Assembly (NCBI RefSeq): GCF_030814695.1
Contig: NZ_JAUSVL010000001.1
Coordinates: 868,001 to 932,000, forward strand
From: Oligosphaera ethanolica
Lineage (GTDB): Bacteria; Verrucomicrobiota; Lentisphaeria; Oligosphaerales; Oligosphaeraceae
Direction: 5' to 3'
Length of the DNA: 64,000 bases
The notes beneath the pieces were generated by a model that was given only the letters and a program-made list of their open reading frames with translations, had not been told where the DNA came from and searched no databases. A program made the position numbers and the translations under genes. Shown in pieces: positions 1-7,707 of the stretch. Positions within the stretch are counted from its first letter, which is position 1. The number at the start of each line of letters is the position of its first letter.

Positions 1-1
1 G

Positions 2-1318
2 GCACGGGGGGCGATTAGTTATACCTGGTATGGGCTTTGCAATAACGGCTACGACCTCAAATACAGCGAGGATAACTTTGGAATCCTTGACCGCTTCATG
101 AGCCCAAAATACATCTTTGCGGTTTATGCCGCGATTGTCCGGGAATACCAGACAGCCAAATACCAAGGCCAAATACAATGCCCGGGCGCCCCCTGGTTAT
201 TCGCATTTTGCACCCCGAAAGCAGTTCTGCTCGCAAATTGGGCGGCGACGAACTCTACAGCCAGTGCCATCTATGCGGCATACGCCAATGCTTCGTCCGC
301 AACCCAGCTGGATTTGGCTGGAAATGGCAGCAACCGGGCAACACGACAGGGCGTGGCACTCTTTACCGTGACCGGAAGCGGCAGTACCCTGGTCCTCCAG
401 GGGGCCACGGCGGTAGATAAAGTGAAACCTGTCGGGGTGTTGAATATCCCTGAGGCCGTGTCCCTGAATTCTAATACCAACGGACAACTCACGATATGCA
501 ATCCGTGGAACGACACCGTGACTTGCCGCATTTCACCTCGCCTCTCAGCGGGACAAAGCATCTCCGGTCTGCCTGGCGATATCACTCTGCTTGCCAACGA
601 GACGCGATCACTGCCCTTCACCTTGCGCTGTGAACAAGATGCCACCAGTCTGAATATCCAATGCCAGTTTGCTTCCCACCCGACAATGGACATTGCCGCA
701 CCGCTGCAAACGACCCTCGTCAGCGAAAACGCCGACTTCAGTCGTCCGCCCGATTTTATCTTGGACCAGTATTCACAACTGGTCAGCTCCTTCGAGTTCG
801 ATCCAGCCAGTGCCGCCACCCTATGGCGCGGCCCCAACGACCTCAGCGCAAAAGTCTGGATTGGACTATATGCGGATAAGTTACACATTCGAGCCGAGGT
901 CCAAGATGACCGCCAGGTCTTTTCACCAGAAGCGACAAACATCTGGAAGGGCGACAGCATTCAAATGGCCTTGGGCTTTCCTGGTCAGCAAGGCCATTTC
1001 GAGCTCGGTGCCGCTCTCGACGGCCAGGGCCTGGCAATTCCTGACGTCTGGATTACCCCGGCGACGTATGCAATTGCCGCATTGCGTCAGGCCATGGAAC
1101 TCCACATTAACCGCGAAGGCAGCAACACGATGTATCAGCTGGCCTTGCCGATCGCAAGCTTGGGAATGAAACCTGCCCGCCTGCGAGAAGGTTTCCGCTT
1201 CAATTTTTTAGTCAACGACAATGACGACGGCTTGACCAGAAAGTGCTACCTACGCCTCGCACCGGGCATCGGTTCGGCCCAGACCATGGACGCATCACCC
1301 ATGATCATATGTAAGTAA
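2..1318 (+). CDS. Glycoside hydrolase C-terminal part with CBM9-like domain (5'-truncated by window)
   Basis: The reading frame is open from base 2, so the gene starts outside the window and 438 residues are visible. The first about 55 residues (SYTWYGLCNNGYD, then NFGILDRFMSPKYIFAVYAAI) look like the last strand and helix of a TIM-barrel glycoside hydrolase. A beta-sandwich region of about 120 residues follows. The last about 190 residues resemble a CBM9-like carbohydrate-binding domain, with W-x-G-P-N-D-L-S and N-I-W-K-G-D-S-I-Q-M-A-L. The rhamnosidase-like gene starts 42 bp downstream on the same strand, so the two are probably co-transcribed for polysaccharide breakdown. An internal ATG at 98 exists but is not the real start. 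The catalytic family cannot be assigned without the missing N-terminus. Confidence 0.7.
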   Translation, partial: ARGAISYTWYGLCNNGYDLKYSEDNFGILDRFMSPKYIFAVYAAIVREYQTAKYQGQIQCPGAPWLFAFCTPKAVLLANWAATNSTASAIYAAYANASSATQLDLAGNGSNRATRQGVALFTVTGSGSTLVLQGATAVDKVKPVGVLNIPEAVSLNSNTNGQLTICNPWNDTVTCRISPRLSAGQSISGLPGDITLLANETRSLPFTLRCEQDATSLNIQCQFASHPTMDIAAPLQTTLVSENADFSRPPDFILDQYSQLVSSFEFDPASAATLWRGPNDLSAKVWIGLYADKLHIRAEVQDDRQVFSPEATNIWKGDSIQMALGFPGQQGHFELGAALDGQGLAIPDVWITPATYAIAALRQAMELHINREGSNTMYQLALPIASLGMKPARLREGFRFNFLVNDNDDGLTRKCYLRLAPGIGSAQTMDASPMIICK

Positions 1319-1360
1319 TGCAAGATCGGGTTGACCACGCCCAACAAAAGGAACGCCACC

Positions 1361-3508
1361 ATGCCCATGCTGTGGATGCAGCCATCACGACCGGTCAAGA
1401 CGCCGGCGGTCGTCGTTTTTCGTACCCGCTTCACGCTCAAGGCCCAGACCGGCTTCACGCTGCATTATTCGGCGGATGAGCACGCGGATATCTTCTTGAA
1501 CGGCGAACGGCTTTGCGCCGGCCCCCAGCGCGGCACCGCCACGCGCTGGTTTCTGGAAACATACCGCTGCACGCTCGGCCCCGGCGATTACACTCTCACC
1601 GCGCGCGTGCTCATGTTCGGCAAGCAGTGGACGGCCTTCGCCCAGCATTCACTCGCAATGGGCTTCTACGCCGACTCGGAACTGTTGACCTCGGCGTGGC
1701 AATGGCAGGAAATGACCGGCGTCACTTGGGAAAAGCCCTTCCCCGACTGGGCAATGTACCCGCACCCCCAGCTATCAACGGCGGCCAACCACGACATTCT
1801 CGCCGGCGAAAGCGGCCAGTGGGCTCCCGTGGTCTACCGCGAAGACAATCGGCCCATGCAGTCACGCACTCTGCCGGCACTGCGCTACGAGCCCGAAAAT
1901 GCCTACAAGATCGTCAGCCGGAACAACAGCCTGCTCTTTGTTTTTGACCGCTATGTCTGCGTATGGAGCGATTTTCGCTTCGCCGGCAAAGGCACCGTGA
2001 CCATACGCTGGGCAGAATGCCTCTACGCCCCCGGCACCTTCGACAAACACGACCTCAGCGGCGAAAAGGGCAATCGCGACGATAGCACCGGCAAGGAATG
2101 GATCGGCAACGGCACCCGCATCGACCTGGACGGCGGCAGCTGCCACTGGCACGATTTCTGGTGGCAGGCCGGGCGATACATGCTCTTGGAATTCACCGGC
2201 TCTGCCACCCTCGTCAAAGCCACCTTCCATGCCACCGGCTACCCATGGCAACGGGAATGGCAGCTGAAGACGTCCAGCGCCGAACTCAACCAGGTCCTCG
2301 AAATGGCTTGGCAGACCATCCTCATGTGCTCCCACGACAGCTTCGTGGACTGCCCGTACTTCGAACAGCTGCACTACGTCAGCGATGCCCGCCTGCAAGC
2401 GCTGAGCACGCTGGTCACCACCCGTGACACGGCACTCATCCACGAATCCCTGCGGACTTTCGCGGCTTCACAGCAGCCAAGCGGCATGATTCATTCACGA
2501 ACGCCATCCAAAATGCCGCAGGTCATTCCGTCCTTCGCCTTGATCTACATCCTGATGCTCAATGACGTCGCCGACTGGCGAGGCCGCGACGAGTGTCAAC
2601 CATACATCGACTGCGCCAGAAAAATCATGGGGTTCTTCGCCAATCACGCCCAGGACGCGCTACTGCACTTCCCCGGCTGGACCCATATCGACACCCCGGA
2701 ATGGCAGGACGGCGATCCCGCATGGAATTTCGTGGACTGGGTTGAACAATGGCCCCTGGGCGTTCCACCCGGCGACTGCGTCATCAACCTCTTCCACCTC
2801 CTTGCCTTGGAAAGCATGGTGCGCCTCGACCCGGAACGCGCCGATGACTACGAACGGCAGGCACAAGTGCTCAGCACAGCCATCCGCCGCCACTATGAAG
2901 TCCCCGGCGTCGGTTTCGCCGATGACCAAGAGCGCACCGTCTTCTCCGAACACGCGCAAGCGCTGGCAACACTCAGTCCCCATCTGCCCAATTACGCCCC
3001 GGACATCCCCGGCGCGGCAGAAACCAGCGTCAGCTTCTCATACTACTACCTCGAAGCCACCAGAAAACTGCGCCGGCACGATCTCTTCGCCAAGCGCCTG
3101 GCCAAGTGGCACGCCTTGCCGGCCAGCGGCTTGACCACACTGCCGGAAAATTTTGGCCGCACCCGCTCCGACTGCCATGGCTGGAGTTCGCACATCATCC
3201 ACCACGGTTTCGCATCCGTATTGGGCCTGCGGCCCCACGCTGACCACCGCGATCACTGGTGTCTGAACCCGATGCCCATCGGCCCCGCCTTCATGGAAGG
3301 GTCACTCCCGCTTGGCGACGGCATCTTCAGCTTTCGCCTGGAACAGCTCAACGGCTCACAGGCCAGGCTGCATTACGTTATTCCTCCCGGCCAACACATC
3401 CATTTCCAAGGAAAAGAATTGTCAGCACCGGTAGGCGATATCGCCATCGCGATCAACACGCCCCCAGATATCAACGCCCTAGCCTGTGCCACAACGCTTG
3501 CCCAATAA
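1361..3508 (+). CDS. GH78-type alpha-L-rhamnosidase-like protein
   Basis: This 715-residue protein has the build of a GH78 enzyme: N-terminal beta-sandwich domains (about 1-300), an (alpha/alpha)6 barrel (about 300-640) and a C-terminal beta domain. DCPYFEQLHYVSDARL from about residue 330 matches the family's DCP-x-RxE-x-GW-x-GDA region, and CHGWSSH from residue 605 matches the C-H-G-W-S signature. The motif is altered: the usual R-x-E and GW are replaced, so substrate and activity are uncertain. No signal peptide is evident. ATG 1361 is preferred over an in-frame TTG at 1331 because AAAGGA lies about 7 bp before it. It sits between two other hydrolase genes on the same strand. Confidence 0.8.
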   Translation: MPMLWMQPSRPVKTPAVVVFRTRFTLKAQTGFTLHYSADEHADIFLNGERLCAGPQRGTATRWFLETYRCTLGPGDYTLTARVLMFGKQWTAFAQHSLAMGFYADSELLTSAWQWQEMTGVTWEKPFPDWAMYPHPQLSTAANHDILAGESGQWAPVVYREDNRPMQSRTLPALRYEPENAYKIVSRNNSLLFVFDRYVCVWSDFRFAGKGTVTIRWAECLYAPGTFDKHDLSGEKGNRDDSTGKEWIGNGTRIDLDGGSCHWHDFWWQAGRYMLLEFTGSATLVKATFHATGYPWQREWQLKTSSAELNQVLEMAWQTILMCSHDSFVDCPYFEQLHYVSDARLQALSTLVTTRDTALIHESLRTFAASQQPSGMIHSRTPSKMPQVIPSFALIYILMLNDVADWRGRDECQPYIDCARKIMGFFANHAQDALLHFPGWTHIDTPEWQDGDPAWNFVDWVEQWPLGVPPGDCVINLFHLLALESMVRLDPERADDYERQAQVLSTAIRRHYEVPGVGFADDQERTVFSEHAQALATLSPHLPNYAPDIPGAAETSVSFSYYYLEATRKLRRHDLFAKRLAKWHALPASGLTTLPENFGRTRSDCHGWSSHIIHHGFASVLGLRPHADHRDHWCLNPMPIGPAFMEGSLPLGDGIFSFRLEQLNGSQARLHYVIPPGQHIHFQGKELSAPVGDIAIAINTPPDINALACATTLAQ

Positions 3509-3695
3509 TCACCCACGCGACTTGGTTGCTCAAGCTGTTTTTTGCGTCACGGCAGTATTATCTTGGACGGATGCATCATCCGCGTCACTTACCCGCCTGC
3601 CGTCATCATATGCCCCGCCATTCCAGTCACCGCATGCCCCAACCCTCCTATCAGCAAAGATCCCCCCATGCCGCAACGTCATTATTTCGCCTACC

Positions 3696-3704
3696 GTTCT
3701 TTCC
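3696..3704. repeat. Target-site duplication, left copy (GTTCTTTCC)
   Basis: Nine bases directly left of the ISKra4 terminus, repeated exactly at 5574-5582 on the right. It restores the hydrolase reading frame when one copy is removed. Confidence 0.93.
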
Positions 3705-3844
3705 GGGTGCAATTCCCAAAAGTGGGTCATTGCGCGATGGGGTAAACACTACCCCCCCCCATTTTTTTTGCAAGTACTCGACTTGCTTTTTTTTGTTGTC
3801 GTTGTATGGTATGCTAAACCGCATATATTCAAGGAGTTGCGACG

Positions 3845-4366
3845 ATGGCGATGGAAAAGCAACGCGATTTGGCAAAGGAACTGGTGAAGCTGTGTGGTCT
3901 GGTGCGCGGATCGATTGTCCATACGACGCGCAAGTGCGGGCGCGCACAATGCGAATGCGCGAAAGGCAAGCAGCATCCGTTCTGCTACCTGTCGCGGTCT
4001 TCAGCTGGTTCGAAAAACAAGATCCAGTATGTGAAGCCGTCCGAGGAAAAAGCGTTTGAGCGTGCCGTGGCCATGTATGAGCGCGCATGGGCAATCATCG
4101 AGGAACTGTCTGAACTCAACATCAAGGAGATCAAGGAAAATGGGAATGACGGACGAAGAACTGAACGCCCTGGTGGAAAAAAAGCTTCTCGAACGCAAAG
4201 CCGAGATCGTCCAGGCGCTGAAAACATTCAACCGGAGCCCGTCGGCGAAGACCTTCAAGGAAGCGGAAAACACACCGGATCGCCTGTTGGGACAGGCGAT
4301 GGACGACATCGTGGCGGAGGTGCTGCAAAAGACGGTGGGAGACGTCCGAATAGAAAGGCCCGCTAA
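3845..4366 (+). CDS. DUF6788-type IS accessory protein
   Basis: First gene of the ISKra4-type element. The N-terminal about 95 residues look real, with a small Cys cluster R-K-C-G-R-A-Q-C-E-C and a helical segment (EEKAFERAVAMYERAWAIIEEL). I recall this pattern as DUF6788, found next to transposases. AAGGAG lies 9 bp before ATG 3845. From about residue 97 the frame runs over the next ORF in another phase and becomes low-complexity (Gly, Arg, Lys), so the tail is probably a by-product of overlap. It stops with TAA at 4364-4366, directly before the slip site and in the same phase as the main transposase frame. A regulatory or DNA-binding role is inference. Confidence 0.6.
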   Translation: MAMEKQRDLAKELVKLCGLVRGSIVHTTRKCGRAQCECAKGKQHPFCYLSRSSAGSKNKIQYVKPSEEKAFERAVAMYERAWAIIEELSELNIKEIKENGNDGRRTERPGGKKASRTQSRDRPGAENIQPEPVGEDLQGSGKHTGSPVGTGDGRHRGGGAAKDGGRRPNRKAR

Positions 4367-5545
4367 AAAAAACTCCGGTACCACGGGCAAAGGCTGACCA
4401 GCATTCAGCTCAAGCATGGGAAGTATACCTCGATTACCGGGGCCTACTATCTGCCCGTAAAAGAGAAGCGTCGCGGGCGCAAGCGCGGCACGGGTAGACG
4501 CGGCGTGGCGGGCACAGGCAGGTTTCCCGCTTTGCTTTTGTTAGGCGTCCTTGCCGGCGCTTCGCCTGCTTTGTGCGAGGATGTCACGCTGGAAGGGCTG
4601 CGAGACTCCTACGAAGAGGCGTCCAATGCGTTGCGCTTACGGGGCCGGGACATTTCGGCCAAGCGCGTCGGCACGATCAGCCGGGCTGTCGGTCATGCTT
4701 CCCTGAAAGCGAGGGAACGACGGCTCGCTTGTCTTCGTGTGAGCAACGAGGCCGAGGGAAAAAGACTCGCGGTCGCCATGGACGGGGGACGCGTCCTCAT
4801 ACGAACGAACAAGCGCGGGCGCAAGACCGCCAAGGGCTATCATACCTATGCCGCCGACTGGCGCGAACCAAAGCTGTTCATCATCTACGAACTGGACGCC
4901 GAGGGCCGGAAAATGCGCAAGGGACTTGAACGCTGCGACGGCACCATCGGCGGCCCGGAGGACATCACTCGGCTGCTGGTGGCGGAGCTCAGGGCGATGG
5001 GCGCGCAGAACGCGAAATCAATCACGTTCCTGGGCGACGGCGCAAAATGGATATGGAACAGGATTGACCAGATTATCGAAGAAGTCGGCATCGACAGAGC
5101 GCGCGTGTCAACCTGCCTTGACTACTACCACGCGGTCGAGCATCTTGCACGCGTCGCGGAGGCTAAGACGTTTGCAAGCCAGATCGAGAAGCGCGCGTGG
5201 CTCGACAACATGAAAAAACTGCTCAAGAAGGCTCCTCCCGCAGTGTTCCTTGCTGAACTGGCCAAATCAAGACGGCGTGGCAACGCGGTCATCAGGCGGG
5301 AATATGCGTATTTCAAAACCAACATGTCGGCAATTGACTATGCCAGGCTCAGCAGAGAGAAACAGCCGATTGGCTCTGGAGCGATTGAAAGCGCCGTGCG
5401 CAGAATCGTGAACCTGAGAATCAAAGGTGCGGGCACGTTCTGGAAGCTGGAGAACGCGGAGGCGGCACTCCACCTGAGGTGTCAGCTTAAAACCAACAAC
5501 TGGAGCATGTTCTACGCCGATTTACTCAATGGCCTGGCTGCATAG
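4140..5545 (+). CDS. ISKra4 transposase, made by -1 frameshift
   Basis: The upstream part is the frame 4140-4397 (MGMTDEELNALVEKKLLERK and on). The downstream part is the frame from 4367 to 5545, which has no plausible start of its own near its beginning but carries the conserved transposase body. They overlap at 4367-4397, and the A8 run at 4365-4372 gives the heptamer A AAA AAC in the upstream frame. A -1 slip there joins them into a protein of about 468 residues. ISKra4 features are MDGGRVLIRTNKRGRK, FLGDGAKWIW and QPIGSGAIESAVRR, which supply the expected D, D and E. Without the shift, the first frame ends at 4397. A GTG at 4505 could give a shorter product, but the conserved N-terminal region (SITGAYYLPVKEKRRG) lies before it. 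Confidence 0.8.
4365..4373 (+). promoter_or_regulatory. Probable programmed -1 frameshift site (A AAA AAC)
   Basis: In the frame of the ORF at 4140 the codons read GCT AAA AAA AAC, so the classic X XXY YYZ heptamer A AAA AAC lies at 4367-4373. It sits inside the overlap of the two transposase frames, immediately after the TAA (4364-4366) that bounds the -1 frame. I did not model a stimulatory hairpin downstream. Confidence 0.7.
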
Positions 5546-5573
5546 GCGCTACCCACTTTTGGGAATTGCACCC

Positions 5574-5582
5574 GTTCTTTCC
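5574..5582. repeat. Target-site duplication, right copy (GTTCTTTCC)
   Basis: Right-hand partner of the duplication at 3696-3704, directly abutting the right inverted repeat at 5551-5573. Confidence 0.93.
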
Positions 5583-5599
5583 AGCCGGAATTTGCCGCT

Positions 5600-7474
5600 A
5601 TGCGCCGTTTTGCGCAGGCCGGGGTGGACACCATCTGCTTTTTGCCGGCCAACACCGTCAATTCCCTGGGGCAGCCCTACTCGTCGTACCCGCCCATCTG
5701 GCACTGGTATGAGCGCTACGACTTCGCCTCACTGGATCGGCAAATTGCCGATTTGCAGGAGGCGTCGCCAGGCGCGTCGCTCATCTGCATCGTCGATCTG
5801 AACTCGCCGGCATGGCTGTCGCGACAGCTCAGCCTGGCGCATGAATCCGGCGACAGCTTCACCCATCTGAGCGAATGCCTCGCCAATCCGCGCTGGCAAC
5901 AAGCCGTCAAGCGCTACCTCGGCGAATTCCTCCGCCACTGCGAAACACACCACGCCGATCGCATCGTCGCCTACGTCCTCGCTTGCGGACACACCGACGA
6001 GTGGTTTGATCACAATGGTGAAATCTGCGGCCTGCTCAAAGAACAGGCCTACCAGGCATGGCGGCAGGAAAAACAGCTGCCGCCGCAGGCGCCACCAAGC
6101 GCAAAAGCACTGAACAGCCCCGATTACGACGATCTGCTTTTCGACCCGGCCCAGTCACCCGGCGTCTTCGCCTACCGGCGCTTCTGCAACGAGCTGATCG
6201 GCAAGAGTATCTGCGAATTCGCCGCCGAAGCCCGCCGCGCCATCCGCCCGCAAGCAGAAATCGGCGTCTTCTATGGCTATGTCATGACCCGCCTCGGCGC
6301 CGCCGAAAGCGGCCACCTCTGCTACGAACGCGTGCTACAGTGCCCCGACATCGATTTCATCATCTCGCCCGGCTCCTACGGCGACCGCGCCATGGGCGGC
6401 GGCGGCGGCTGGCTCGGCTGCGCCGGCAGCGAGAAACTCGCCGGCAAAAATCACCTCCACGAATGCGACCAGCGAACGCACACCCACAACCGCCGTCTCA
6501 GCCCATACGTGTCGCTGGAAGTCCCACACTGGCAGGACAGCCGCGAAGACCTCGCCGGCATCAAACGCGAATTCGCCCTGGCGCTAGTCAACCGCGCGTC
6601 GCTCTGGTGGTTCGATATGTGGGGCGGCTTCTACCAGGAACCCGCCCTCTTCGAAGCATTCCGCCGCATGAAGGACCTCTACGCGCGCTGGGTTGACTGC
6701 CCGTCCCGGCCAATCGCACAAACCGCACTCATCGTCGACCCCGACGCGCTCTACTACTTCACCCAGCGCTCGCCGCGGCAAAAGGGCTTCCAGACCCACG
6801 CCCGTCAGCAGCTCAACCGCCTCGGCGCGCCCTTCGCATGCTACTGCTTCAACGACATTCCACGCATCCCCAATCTCGCCGACATCAAATTCTTCGTCTT
6901 CGCCTGTCAGTGGGAAATCACCAGCGAAAAGGCCGACGTCCTGCGCCGCTATGTCCTCAAGGACAAGCGGGTGGTCCTCTGGCTCTACGCACCCGGACTC
7001 AGCGATGGAATGTCTCTCGACCCAAACCGCGTCAAACTATGGACCGGCACCACCGCCGCCGAGCAAACTGACCTGGGCAATAGGGCGTTGCACGATCCGC
7101 CCCGCACCACACAACAGGCCGGTGGCAGCACTGTGGAAGAGACGGGACTGAGCGCCTGCGCCATGGACGGCTGGACGTCAGCATTCCTACCCACGCCCGA
7201 CGCCCTGACCCCAGCCATGCTCAAACAACTCGCCCGGCAAGCCCGAGTCCATCTCTACACCGATGCCGAAGTGCCCATCTACGCCGACCACCAACTGCTC
7301 GCCATCCACAGCGCCCACGACGGCATCATCACCATCCGCCTGCCAAACACATGCCAGCACATCACCGATCTGTTCTCCGGCAAATGCGTCGCCAGTAATA
7401 GCAATACCTTCGACTGGCACCCCAATGCCCCGGACAGCGCACTCTTCGCTCTCCATAACGACAAGGACGACTAA
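5600..7474 (+). CDS. GH42-like hydrolase, distal fragment downstream of IS
   Basis: This 624-residue open frame is the part of the disrupted hydrolase behind the insertion. It reads like a (beta/alpha)8 hydrolase followed by a glutamine-amidotransferase-like, beta-galactosidase trimerisation-type domain (about residues 370-500: TALIVDPDALYYF, KFFVFACQWEITSEKADVLRRYV, VVLWLYAPG). This resembles GH42-like proteins of Lentisphaerae. HTDEWFDHNGE and SLWWFDMWGG are candidate active-site strands. The frame is open back to the transposase stop at 5545, with no start codon before 5600. The family assignment is by overall pattern and is moderate. Confidence 0.55.
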   Translation: MRRFAQAGVDTICFLPANTVNSLGQPYSSYPPIWHWYERYDFASLDRQIADLQEASPGASLICIVDLNSPAWLSRQLSLAHESGDSFTHLSECLANPRWQQAVKRYLGEFLRHCETHHADRIVAYVLACGHTDEWFDHNGEICGLLKEQAYQAWRQEKQLPPQAPPSAKALNSPDYDDLLFDPAQSPGVFAYRRFCNELIGKSICEFAAEARRAIRPQAEIGVFYGYVMTRLGAAESGHLCYERVLQCPDIDFIISPGSYGDRAMGGGGGWLGCAGSEKLAGKNHLHECDQRTHTHNRRLSPYVSLEVPHWQDSREDLAGIKREFALALVNRASLWWFDMWGGFYQEPALFEAFRRMKDLYARWVDCPSRPIAQTALIVDPDALYYFTQRSPRQKGFQTHARQQLNRLGAPFACYCFNDIPRIPNLADIKFFVFACQWEITSEKADVLRRYVLKDKRVVLWLYAPGLSDGMSLDPNRVKLWTGTTAAEQTDLGNRALHDPPRTTQQAGGSTVEETGLSACAMDGWTSAFLPTPDALTPAMLKQLARQARVHLYTDAEVPIYADHQLLAIHSAHDGIITIRLPNTCQHITDLFSGKCVASNSNTFDWHPNAPDSALFALHNDKDD

Positions 7475-7588
7475 CGCCCACACACGGCAAAATCCATCGG
7501 GAAGCGCCGAGGGACGCGGGAACGCTTTAACACCCGTCGCCAACGCGAAACATGCGCACTATGCTTCGGGAAATGGCATCGTGCGGCG

Positions 7589-7681
7589 CTGCGGGCTAAA
7601 AGCCCGCAGTACGGTCGCGAAACAGGCGCACGATGCTTCGGAGTATGGCATCGTGCGCCGCTGCGGGCTAAAAGCCCGCAG
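7589..7681. terminator. Two tandem copies of a GC-rich hairpin between convergent genes
   Basis: CTGCGGGC-TAAAA-GCCCGCAG occurs at 7589-7609 and again at 7661-7681 inside a direct repeat of about 72 bp (each also carrying ATGCTTCGG and TGGCATCGTGCG). The copies lie between the hydrolase ending at 7474 and the - strand gene ending at 7708, so they could stop transcription from both sides. There is no long T-tract. A related hairpin lies at about 36083-36130, also between convergent genes. Confidence 0.5.
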
Positions 7682-7707
7682 CGGGGAAACAGGCGACAGG
7701 GCACCGC

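Larger units (their letters stand above)
3705..5573 (+). mobile_element. ISKra4-family insertion sequence, 1869 bp, complete
   Basis: The element is bounded by perfect 23-bp inverted repeats at 3705-3727 (starting GGGTGCAATTCCCAAAAGTG) and 5551-5573. The flanks carry an identical 9-bp direct repeat, GTTCTTTCC, at 3696-3704 and 5574-5582. It encodes a DUF6788-type protein and an ISKra4-like transposase spread over two overlapping frames with an A AAA AAC slip site. Perfect termini and duplication suggest recent insertion. The leader (3728-3844) holds a run of Cs, a run of Ts and AAGGAG 9 bp before the first ORF. Confidence 0.93.
3668..7474 (+). pseudogene. Glycoside hydrolase gene split by an ISKra4-type insertion
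   Basis: ATG 3668 starts a frame encoding MPQRHYFAYRSF that is cut after 12 codons by the insertion sequence at 3705-5573. Removing the element and one copy of the 9-bp duplication joins codon 12 exactly in frame to QPEFAAMRRFAQAGVDTICF and on to the stop at 7474, giving a 642-residue protein. In the interrupted state the N-terminal piece reads into the element and stops at 3745. The restored N-terminus (aromatic-rich strand, then PEFAAMRRFAQAGVDT) is typical of the first beta-strand and helix of a TIM-barrel hydrolase. The insertion therefore removes the barrel's first strand, so a re-initiated product is probably inactive. Confidence 0.85.

Noticed and set aside
3259..4059. A 266-codon + strand frame spanning the end of the rhamnosidase-like gene and the IS left end
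   Set aside because: It crosses the insertion boundary and overlaps two supported genes in other phases.
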